Assembly (NCBI GenBank): GCA_016744135.1
Contig: JADGEX010000001.1
Location: 1,065,029 to 1,129,028 of the forward strand
Reading direction: 5' to 3'
Origin: Pseudodesulfovibrio sp.
GTDB lineage: Bacteria; Desulfobacterota; Desulfovibrionia; Desulfovibrionales; Desulfovibrionaceae
Length of the DNA stretch: 64,000 nucleotides
Within the stretch, counting starts at the first letter, position 1; each line of letters opens with the position of its first letter. The position numbers were made by a program, and so were the translations under genes. The notes beneath the pieces were generated by a model, which was not told where the DNA came from, searched no databases, and was given only the letters and a program-made list of their open reading frames with translations. Positions 34,779 through 42,042 of the stretch are shown here, one piece after another.

Positions 34779-35761
34779 ACGCCCCCCGAACGCACCTGAA
34801 TAAGTTCACCGCAAATGGAAACCGCAATTTCCTCCGGTGTCTGCGCACCGATCGTCAATCCAATAGGACAATGACAACGATCAATATCCTTCTGCGTGAA
34901 CCCATCAGCCAGCAGGGAATCGTAAATCTTATCGCGTTTCTTCTTGCTCCCGATCATGCCCACGTATCGGGCCTTGGTCCGCAGTACTTCGGCCAACACA
35001 TTACGATCGTGCAAATGCCCTCTGGTCACAATGATGACGAATGAATTTTCATCCATATTCAGACCGTCGCAGCATCCGGCAAAAGAAGGCAAAACAACCA
35101 CTTCATCGGCCTCCGGAAAACGGGCTTCATTGGCAAAATCCTCCCGGTCATCAAGAACCACTGTCCTGAATCCAATCATGGACGCTGTACGTGCCGTAAA
35201 CAGGGAAACATGACCAGCTCCGAAAATATAAAGAGATGCAGGCGGAATAAACGGCTCCGTAAGCTTCATGCCGTTTGAATTCTTTTCAAAAACAGGCGTA
35301 TCACCATCGGTTTGATCTTTCTGGACCTGATGTTCCACGGCACAAAAATCGATAATTCCCTCAAATTTGGTGGCAAGTGACGACCGCACGCCACGCCGCA
35401 ACAATTCATTCACTTCGAGGTATGCCTGAGCACACGGGCCACTCGGTTCCACAACTTCAAGCAACACGCTCAGACCGCCGCCGCAAATCATGTCCGAATT
35501 GGCAGCGAGTTCCTGTGTCATATCGACAAACGTCAGACTGACCCTACCATCTCCGGTATCGAGCATGGCCCGACCATCCTTGCAGGCCTTGGCCTCCACC
35601 AGTCCACCACCCACGGTGCCGAGGATGGACCCGTCACCGCGCACAGCCATTTTTGCCCCGGACGAACGAGGTGTGGACCCGGAGCTTTCCACCACCGTTG
35701 CCATGACAAAAGTTTCATCCTGTCCAATAAGTTCACATATGGAACGCACAAACGCTTTCAT
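34775..35761 (-). CDS. XdhC/CoxI family molybdoenzyme maturation factor
   Basis: A 328-residue protein: N-terminal XdhC domain (TVVESSGSTPRSSGAKMAV and DGSILGTVGGGLVEAKAC, about 20-65) and C-terminal Rossmann domain (LYIFGAGHVSLFTARTASMI and VVLDDREDFANEARFPEAD, about 175-270). XdhC proteins bind the molybdenum cofactor, help its sulfuration and insert it in xanthine-dehydrogenase-type enzymes. Here the client is almost certainly the aldehyde oxidoreductase of the same run. ATGA overlap with the MocA-HD gene downstream; 3 bases after the CoA-ligase stop. Confidence 0.93.
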   Translation of the reverse strand: MKAFVRSICELIGQDETFVMATVVESSGSTPRSSGAKMAVRGDGSILGTVGGGLVEAKACKDGRAMLDTGDGRVSLTFVDMTQELAANSDMICGGGLSVLLEVVEPSGPCAQAYLEVNELLRRGVRSSLATKFEGIIDFCAVEHQVQKDQTDGDTPVFEKNSNGMKLTEPFIPPASLYIFGAGHVSLFTARTASMIGFRTVVLDDREDFANEARFPEADEVVVLPSFAGCCDGLNMDENSFVIIVTRGHLHDRNVLAEVLRTKARYVGMIGSKKKRDKIYDSLLADGFTQKDIDRCHCPIGLTIGAQTPEEIAVSICGELIQVRSGGV

Positions 35762-35764
35762 GAT

Positions 35765-37072
35765 TCAATTCTCCAATTCTCTCAGTATGGATCGTTTTCC
35801 CAGTCCCGGAATAGCCGGGGTCCCATCGTCTTTGATTATGACATCCAACGAGAGCAGTCCCTCTTCAATCCCCTGCTCAACGACCGGCATGGAGCCAAGG
35901 GCCGTGCGTATCAAATAGGGCAATACGGTTTGATCCCCGCACGCCACAACACGCAATTGCCCATCAACGAACCATGCACCGAAATCTTCCAGCCCCGGCA
36001 CTCCGTATAAAACTTCATTCAATTCCCGCAGAGTCAACCAACCTGAACCAACAGATAATCCGTCTTCCTTTCGGAATACCTGTGTATCAAGTCGGCGCAA
36101 AGGACTTTTACATTCACACCTGTCAGGGAGGATTCTCCCCATGTCGCCGGTCCGGTAACGAATAAGCGGCATCCCGTGCCGAAGCGGCGTGGAGACAACC
36201 ATCTCGCCAAATTCTCCGTCTGACAACAACGTACCTGTATCCGGGTCAACGATTTCCATAAATACGTCGGTTTCCCGCAGGTGCATTCCAGAATGAGGGA
36301 AGCACTCCACTGCCCCACCAAGGCCCGTTTCAATCATGCCCCAATGACGCAACACAGAACATCCAAAAATACGTTCGACATTGTGCACCACAGCATTTGG
36401 AGCCGCATCCCAACATAAAAGAACTGACTGAATTTTACCCGAAGGCAACCCGCGCTTTTCCCATGCAATGGCAAACATATTCACATGGGCCGATGATCCG
36501 ACAATACACTGGGCATCTTCTTTGAGGCATTGATCGAGCGCAATGTTCACATCATGCATCACACCATGCGTAACGGCTCGTGCCCCGGTCCGATCAAGTG
36601 CATCGACCAAGAGACGTCCAACTCCCCCGGGTCTTTCTCCCGGCATAAGTACGAGTGCGGTCTGGCCTGACTCAACCAAATTGGTCATCCCCCAGCTAAA
36701 ATAATCTACTGTGGCCTCAAGGTCGTCAGCCGTATGGAAAATTCGCTTGGGTTGTCCCGTGGTACCGGAAGTCGCCAGCGTCACCACCCGTGCAATCTCA
36801 TCCTGTGACACGCACAAGAGTTGCTCGCCACCCCTACGGATATCTTCGGGCGTCATCATGGGCAGACGGGAATATGCCTCCACAGACTGTATGGCCGAAG
36901 CTTCAACGCCCCCAAGATGGAGCGCATAAAACGGACTGTTGGCCTGAGCATGCGCCACAGTGTCACGCAATCGGGCGAGCTGCCACTGACGAATATCACG
37001 GGCTGTAGGCAGCACGGCTCCCTGCCACCCCATACGGCGAACAAGCCATTGATCAAGCGCTGGCAGGCCCAT
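35765..37072 (-). CDS. AMP-dependent CoA ligase-like protein (PaaK type)
   Basis: A 435-residue member of the phenylacetate-CoA ligase-like ANL enzymes. The adenylation loop is LATSGTTGQPKRI (about 116-128); further motifs are GSSAHVNMFAIAWEKRG, LRHWGMIETGLGG and RYRTGDMGRIL, then a small C-terminal domain. These enzymes activate a carboxylic acid as an acyl-AMP and often pass it to CoA. It shares 20 bases with the radical SAM gene upstream. I recall the orthologue as a conserved neighbour of aldehyde oxidoreductase in Desulfovibrio (DVU_1553 family; from memory, not checked). The acid substrate is unknown; the product acid of the oxidoreductase is an obvious candidate. Confidence 0.85.
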   Translation of the reverse strand: MGLPALDQWLVRRMGWQGAVLPTARDIRQWQLARLRDTVAHAQANSPFYALHLGGVEASAIQSVEAYSRLPMMTPEDIRRGGEQLLCVSQDEIARVVTLATSGTTGQPKRIFHTADDLEATVDYFSWGMTNLVESGQTALVLMPGERPGGVGRLLVDALDRTGARAVTHGVMHDVNIALDQCLKEDAQCIVGSSAHVNMFAIAWEKRGLPSGKIQSVLLCWDAAPNAVVHNVERIFGCSVLRHWGMIETGLGGAVECFPHSGMHLRETDVFMEIVDPDTGTLLSDGEFGEMVVSTPLRHGMPLIRYRTGDMGRILPDRCECKSPLRRLDTQVFRKEDGLSVGSGWLTLRELNEVLYGVPGLEDFGAWFVDGQLRVVACGDQTVLPYLIRTALGSMPVVEQGIEEGLLSLDVIIKDDGTPAIPGLGKRSILRELEN

Positions 37073-38399
37073 GACATTTACCTCTGTACAAAGTTTCTCC
37101 GTCCATAGAGGTCAAATTGTAGGCACAAAATGGAATCAATCTCCCGTCCGGGGAAACTTCATGAATACAACACCCCTTGAGGCGCTCCAGATCCAGAGTC
37201 CAGGCGTCCTGAAACGCCATAGCGGATACCGCAAGAGTATGTGTTGCCGCACGGCTGATAAAAGCATCAAGAGCATCTGGCGCGTCAGCCATGGGCAATA
37301 TTTTTTCTGGTGCCGCCCATTGTCGTTTTACAAAGGCCTTGGCCTTATCCGCTCCTTCCGAAGCTGGACGAGGCTGGCATCCGCACTTGCCTTCAGCGGA
37401 GAGCTTCTGCAACTGCCCGTCCTCTCTCACCATGTAATTGGCATGAAAAGAGCAATATGAATGTTCACACCCCGGCGGCATGAAATGGGTTGCCTGAAGA
37501 GCGCCGTATGTCTGTTGTTCAAGACGGCGCATGAGTTCAGGCAAAGTGATCCGTTCTGCATCTGTCGGCGATTCTGCGTATCGCCCAAAATAACTCACAG
37601 GCTGAAAATGCACACCACGAACATGGGGTGAATTCTCGGCTGCCAGTTTAATAATGGCACCCAATGAATGATCGTTGACCCCCGGTATGATTGTGGGGAC
37701 CAGCACCACGCCGATGCCTGCTTCAGCCAAGGCTCGGAGTGCGGCCAACTTGAGATCAACAAGGGAACGACCACGCAAGACCTGATACACATCGTCACTC
37801 AACCCGTCGAATTGCAAAAAGACGGAATCAAGCCCGGCTTCGGCCAACGACATCGCGTAGCCTTTTTCGCGGCCGATGCGTAGCCCATTGGTATTGAGTT
37901 GAACAAAAGGGAACCCCTTGGACTTGGCAAGCCGGATCACGTCCGACAAATCATCCCGCACTGTGGGTTCGCCGCCAGAAAGTTGAATATTGCAATACCC
38001 GGATGCTTCCTTGACCCGATCAAACAAAAAGCCAAGTTCAGCATGAGTCGGATCTGGTGGTGCGTTCTTGCCGGATGAAGCAAAACAAACCGGACAGCCT
38101 AAGTCGCAACGCCACGTTACCTCAATAACCGCTGTACAAGTATGCTGCCGGTGGGCATCACACAATCCGCAATCAAGCGGACACCCTTTATCAACACGGG
38201 TAAAAGGCTTTTTCGGCGGAGAAGGTATCTTCACCCGAGACCAATCCGAAAACGCAGGTTCACCACGCCAGACAACAGTCCTGAATTCGCCATGTTCTGG
38301 GCATATTTTTACTAGAAAAGTCTCTTCACCTACGGTTTCATGCTCTGCCGAAATAGGCTTCAAACACACAGGGCAGACGCTTCGCGGAATACGACTCAT
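37053..38399 (-). CDS. trsS: Radical SAM protein, MJ0619/Tes-like (TrsS family)
   Basis: A 448-residue radical SAM enzyme. The N-terminus is a zinc-ribbon-like part (CPVCLKPI...CPEHGEF), then CPLDCGLCDAHRQHTC (about 74-89), a motif shared with the MJ0619 and tetraether-synthase relatives. The cluster-binding motif is CDLGCPVCF (CxxxCxxC). The SAM-binding GGEP is in IQLSGGEPTVRDDL. More cysteines occur near HSYCSFHANY, KCGCQPRP, GCCIHEVSPDG and IPFCAYNLT. It overlaps the C_GCAxxG_C_C gene by ATGA and the CoA-ligase gene by 20 bases. I recall the family as radical SAM (seleno)protein TrsS; here all positions are Cys and no in-frame TGA is needed. Chemistry unknown. Confidence 0.85.
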   Translation of the reverse strand: MSRIPRSVCPVCLKPISAEHETVGEETFLVKICPEHGEFRTVVWRGEPAFSDWSRVKIPSPPKKPFTRVDKGCPLDCGLCDAHRQHTCTAVIEVTWRCDLGCPVCFASSGKNAPPDPTHAELGFLFDRVKEASGYCNIQLSGGEPTVRDDLSDVIRLAKSKGFPFVQLNTNGLRIGREKGYAMSLAEAGLDSVFLQFDGLSDDVYQVLRGRSLVDLKLAALRALAEAGIGVVLVPTIIPGVNDHSLGAIIKLAAENSPHVRGVHFQPVSYFGRYAESPTDAERITLPELMRRLEQQTYGALQATHFMPPGCEHSYCSFHANYMVREDGQLQKLSAEGKCGCQPRPASEGADKAKAFVKRQWAAPEKILPMADAPDALDAFISRAATHTLAVSAMAFQDAWTLDLERLKGCCIHEVSPDGRLIPFCAYNLTSMDGETLYRGKCHGPASA

Positions 38400-38851
38400 G
38401 ACAAGGAGCGCCCTTCGGACGGGTCCAGTCCGTTGTCCACCAAAATTTCACGTATCCGGGCATACGTCGCAGCCACCAATCCACCACAACGAGTCGTATC
38501 AGGCTGGCCGCACTGACCATCCAGAATATCCTTACATGCCGTGCCGCCATAGTGTGTCGTGGTGTCGACAAACCAGTCACGCAACTCTTCGAGCATCAAG
38601 GGCAAGACATCCGCAGGTTCTTCCATGTCTTCACCTTTACCGCCATACAATCCAAGTAACACGGCTGCCCCGGTGTAGACGCCGCACACACCTGAACAAT
38701 CGCCCAAGCCATTACACAGCCCGGAAGCGGCCCGAATCAAGTCAGGGTTGTCGCGGCCCATTTCATCAAGAGCCAACATGACCATAATCTGACTGCAACA
38801 ATACCCTTTGCCGCCCAATTCCATCATCTTGAGACCAGTATCATCCAGCAT
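38396..38851 (-). CDS. C_GCAxxG_C_C family redox protein
   Basis: A 151-residue cysteine-rich protein. The family pattern is seen in GYCCSQIMVMLAL (about 17-29) and GLCNGLGDCSGVCGVYTGAA (about 52-71), with further cysteines in TACKDIL, GQCGQPDTTRCGG. Family members are often selenoproteins and are thought to be redox-active; here the position is Cys. The start at 38851 (MLDDTGL) has GGGAG at 8 bases; an ATG 8 codons earlier is less well placed. It overlaps the methyltransferase gene by 11 bases and the radical SAM gene by ATGA. Confidence 0.85.
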   Translation of the reverse strand: MLDDTGLKMMELGGKGYCCSQIMVMLALDEMGRDNPDLIRAASGLCNGLGDCSGVCGVYTGAAVLLGLYGGKGEDMEEPADVLPLMLEELRDWFVDTTTHYGGTACKDILDGQCGQPDTTRCGGLVAATYARIREILVDNGLDPSEGRSLS

Positions 38852-39500
38852 GAGGCTCACTCCCTTTTTGCACAATCATCAAATAATACCCAAGACCGCC
38901 ATCACATGTCCTGGTTGTTTCCCCTCCGGCGAACAGTAATTTGGCCGCCAAATCCTTCAACTGTCGGGAATGATCCTCAACCAGACGCACCGTGAAGCCA
39001 CACGCCTCCACCCGTTCCCGCGTGACAGCAAGCGGCACGGCGCGTCCGGCACAGGAACTCCCATCCGGCAGGCTCGGCCGCTCTGCATGCAAATCAGCAA
39101 GGACAAGATACCCTTGCGGTTGAAGTACTCGATAAAACTCTGCAAGTCCCTTCTGAGGATCAGCAAACAGCGACAGCACACACTCACAAAAAACGGCCTT
39201 AAAACTTTCATCATGAAAGGGCAGGGCATCACCTTGTGCCTGAATGACATTCGCTCCACCACCACGTTCAATCTGCACACTTGACGATTCCACACCCCAG
39301 GCATCTGCTCCGAAACGGGAGCGTAATCGCTCAACCGTGGCTCCCAGTCCACTGCCCACATCAAGTATCCGCCAACCGGGAACTACCCCGACAAGTTCAG
39401 CAGCTCGGTCCGTCAAAGAAAAACCACCGGGCCGCAAAGTCTCTCCCGCGGCAACACGCAATGACGGTTTTTCCCAAAGAGGTATACACAGTTCAGGCAC
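38841..39500 (-). CDS. trsM: SAM-dependent methyltransferase (DVU_1556/TrsM-like)
   Basis: A 219-residue class I methyltransferase: motif I WRILDVGSGLGATVERL (about 41-57), acidic end of strand 2 in WGVESSS, motif II/III region QGDALPFHDESFKAVFCECV, and LQPQGYLVLADLH. It is of the UbiE/Methyltransf_11 class that acts on small molecules. It sits between the small CxxC protein (2-base gap) and the C_GCAxxG_C_C gene (11-base overlap). The name TrsM is from memory of a conserved Desulfovibrio family beside aldehyde oxidoreductase; substrate unknown. Confidence 0.82.
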   Translation of the reverse strand: MPELCIPLWEKPSLRVAAGETLRPGGFSLTDRAAELVGVVPGWRILDVGSGLGATVERLRSRFGADAWGVESSSVQIERGGGANVIQAQGDALPFHDESFKAVFCECVLSLFADPQKGLAEFYRVLQPQGYLVLADLHAERPSLPDGSSCAGRAVPLAVTRERVEACGFTVRLVEDHSRQLKDLAAKLLFAGGETTRTCDGGLGYYLMIVQKGSEPHAG

Positions 39501-39502
39501 GA

Positions 39503-39718
39503 CTACTTATCCTCCAACAAATGCTCGACCTGATTCATCTTGCCGAGCGCCAACCCTTCCGGGATAAACACGAACCCACATGAGGAACAGGTTGGCAATT
39601 CCACATTGAACAATGAATCGAGATACTCCAACTCAACCGGAGCCAGAACCAATTCTTTATCGCAGGCCGCACATTTCCACCCTGAAACTTCCGCTTCCGG
39701 TACTTTGATAACACTCAT
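39503..39718 (-). CDS. Small zinc-ribbon/rubredoxin-like redox protein
   Basis: A 71-residue protein with two CxxC motifs, KCAACDKE (about 14-21) and PTCSSCGF (about 42-49), enough for one zinc or iron site. The start at 39718 overlaps the end of the dicluster gene as ATGA; the frame is open 12 codons further inside that gene. Orthologues are known to me as the DVU_1557 family redox proteins (from memory). It could be an electron carrier or a scaffold for the methyltransferase or radical SAM neighbours. Confidence 0.8.
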   Translation of the reverse strand: MSVIKVPEAEVSGWKCAACDKELVLAPVELEYLDSLFNVELPTCSSCGFVFIPEGLALGKMNQVEHLLEDK

Positions 39719-41967
39719 GACTGCGCCCCTTTTATCTTCATCCGGTGGCACCATGTGTTATGCACGAGATACCCGTTTTCAGTGGATTCATATTCAACCC
39801 AGTAGGTCACAACCACTGGCCTGAATGATGTGAGGAAATGTCCGGTTTCGTTGTTCACCAACTGTTTGCCGGACTGATCCAACTGAAGCAGAACTTTCTG
39901 GATATCGCTCTTCAGGATACGCCGCTCTTCCATGATACGTGCAGCATGATCCGTCACAGCAAACTCGATTGATTCATACGGTTCGGCAATATGAGTTTCA
40001 TCCTGCCTCCACACATCTCGCAACAATTTTTCACGAAGGTGAACACGGTTTTCACGTCGTGCAGAATAACCGGGAGAAGGACGTGCGCCGGGATCATCAC
40101 GCCGTGGATACAACAGGTCATACAAGTGCATGGCCCGCTTACCGGTCTTGGCGATCATGTCACGACACATAATACAGTAGGTAACAAAATCCTCATCTGC
40201 ACCCTTGGCGCGCACTTCCGCCACAGCCATACCAAGTTCCGGGTTGGCCTCGGATAACAAACCGCCGTAGCCACAACATTGGGCAAGTTCACCATTATAT
40301 TCCGGCTCGGTCATATCCACATGTAATTGGTCCAACAAAACCCGAACATCTTCACGCAATATGGTGTCATATCGAGCAGCACACGGATCGTTAACGGCCA
40401 AGGTACATTCTTTGGATGCCACCCCTGAAGGTAACCCGACCGCTCGAAGAATGGACCAATGAGACACTATTTCAGCATCGGGCAATCCCTGACGCAGAGT
40501 TTTGAGACATGTGGGACAGGCCGCTATAATTCTGGGGCTGCCGAGGCTTTCCCACTTTTCCTTAAGCACGGCCATGGATTCCTCAAACATGCGATGTCGC
40601 CCGGACCATTCAGCGGGTGCACCGCAGCAATGCAGCATCAACCCGACACTACCGAGCCGTTCATGCAGGTCAGCATAGGCTGCTTCCACACCTTCAGGAT
40701 CAGATGCCGTCAACTGACAGCCGGGAAAAAACAGGTATTCGCTGGCGGACTCACCGGGCGCATGGCGATGCAACACACATTTTTCGCCATCGGCAAAGGC
40801 CATGTCTCGCAAGGCGAACTCATGAGCGGACGGCGGCATTTTACCTCGCTCGACCATATTCTGCCGCGCGGCAAGACAAACGTCGGCCATGGAAAAATCT
40901 TCGGGGCAAAGAACCTCGCACTGACCGCACAACGTGCAGGAATTGATCATGGTGTTTGCCTGACGCGTTCCCATGACAATGGATTCATTGTTGTAAATTT
41001 GTCGGGCGTATACCTTGGGATAATATTTGTAATGCCGCAGGTATTCGCACCCTTTCACGCATTCAAGGCACTCGCACTGGATGCAGCGCTTTGCCTCATC
41101 ACGCGCATTTTCTTCGGAATATCCATCTTCGCTTTCAACAGGTGGCAAGGAATCGATCTTTTCCAGACTGGTGAACAGCCTACTTTCATACGGCCCTTCC
41201 AGTTCCCGCCCCGTGACCATGGAAACGCCCTGTGTGAATCGCTCAATGGAATTAGCGGCCCGACGACCGGCAGCGGCCTGCAAGACAGCGGAGTTCTCAT
41301 CGAGACGGCTGGCAAAAACACCGATTTTGGTTGTCCCCAATGTCAGGGAATCCGGTTTGCCAAGATCAGAAAGACAATCAGAAGGCACACAAGCTGAATC
41401 TATAAAGACAGCATCCTTTTCATCAACGAATAAACTCAGGACATCAGGAGTCAGGACTTCTCCGCTGGAGACGACAACCCCCAGCTTTTCGAGACTCGCC
41501 AGTTCGTTATCCAATACACCTTCGGGAAGTTCGGGCAGATCTTCGCCCAAAATTGCACAATGCAGGGTGACATTGAATCCTCTGCGCGCCATTTCCCATG
41601 CGCCACACAATCCGGTCATACCGCCACCAAGAACGGCAACAGATTTACCGCGAGACGGTAGGGGACGCGGCGGGGCCACAGGCTTGGCATTCTCAGCACA
41701 GAATCGTTCAAGCAGTCCCATTTCAATAGAGCCACCGGCATCCTTGCGAACACAATCGACTCTGCATAGGCCTTCGCACAACCGAGCCAACACACCGGGG
41801 AGCGGCATGGTTTTGGCGAGCACCTGCCATGCCTTGTCCCATCGGCGTTGCGCCATGAACGAACAAAAGGTGCGTGCATCAACGTGCAAAGGACAGGCGG
41901 CAACACATTTGGGCGCTTCCTCCTGAATACATTTGCTTTCCAATTCTCTCAGATCAGCTTGTTCCAT
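39715..41967 (-). CDS. Dicluster / NAD(P)-binding / CCG-domain fusion oxidoreductase
   Basis: A 750-residue multidomain redox protein. Residues 15-85 are a GltD-like dicluster part (PKCVAACPLHVDARTF, LCEGLCRVDC). Residues 105-270 form a nucleotide-binding fold (SVAVLGGGMTGLCGAWEM). About 285-375 carry [4Fe-4S] ligands (KRCIQCECLECVKGCEY and SCTLCGQCEVLCP). About 405-625 are two CCG domains as in HdrB/GlpC (LFFPGCQL, LHCCGAPAEW, AACPTCLKTL, then NDPCAARYD, AQCCGYGGLL). The last ~100 residues (AARIMEERRILKSDIQKVLL) are a separate small domain. The fusion suggests electron transfer for the aldehyde oxidoreductase or for the radical SAM step. Confidence 0.88.
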   Translation of the reverse strand: MEQADLRELESKCIQEEAPKCVAACPLHVDARTFCSFMAQRRWDKAWQVLAKTMPLPGVLARLCEGLCRVDCVRKDAGGSIEMGLLERFCAENAKPVAPPRPLPSRGKSVAVLGGGMTGLCGAWEMARRGFNVTLHCAILGEDLPELPEGVLDNELASLEKLGVVVSSGEVLTPDVLSLFVDEKDAVFIDSACVPSDCLSDLGKPDSLTLGTTKIGVFASRLDENSAVLQAAAGRRAANSIERFTQGVSMVTGRELEGPYESRLFTSLEKIDSLPPVESEDGYSEENARDEAKRCIQCECLECVKGCEYLRHYKYYPKVYARQIYNNESIVMGTRQANTMINSCTLCGQCEVLCPEDFSMADVCLAARQNMVERGKMPPSAHEFALRDMAFADGEKCVLHRHAPGESASEYLFFPGCQLTASDPEGVEAAYADLHERLGSVGLMLHCCGAPAEWSGRHRMFEESMAVLKEKWESLGSPRIIAACPTCLKTLRQGLPDAEIVSHWSILRAVGLPSGVASKECTLAVNDPCAARYDTILREDVRVLLDQLHVDMTEPEYNGELAQCCGYGGLLSEANPELGMAVAEVRAKGADEDFVTYCIMCRDMIAKTGKRAMHLYDLLYPRRDDPGARPSPGYSARRENRVHLREKLLRDVWRQDETHIAEPYESIEFAVTDHAARIMEERRILKSDIQKVLLQLDQSGKQLVNNETGHFLTSFRPVVVTYWVEYESTENGYLVHNTWCHRMKIKGAQS

Positions 41968-41991
41968 GATCGCCCTGCTCTATTTCAACTG

Positions 41992-42029
41992 AAAGGAGCG
42001 GTCCATGCCGAAGCACAGACCGCTCCTTT
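41992..42029 (-). terminator. Hairpin between aldehyde oxidoreductase and dicluster gene
   Basis: AAAGGAGCGGTC (41992-42003) pairs perfectly with GACCGCTCCTTT (42018-42029) around a 14-base loop. In the minus direction it follows the oxidoreductase stop by 13 bases; the downstream T-run is only TTT. It probably lets the enzyme be made in excess over the accessory genes. Confidence 0.7.
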
Positions 42030-42042
42030 TACGTGTTATGAA

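Noticed and set aside
37053..38851. Selenocysteine codons in the radical SAM and C_GCAxxG_C_C genes
   Set aside because: Both frames are complete without an in-frame TGA; the likely Sec positions are Cys here.
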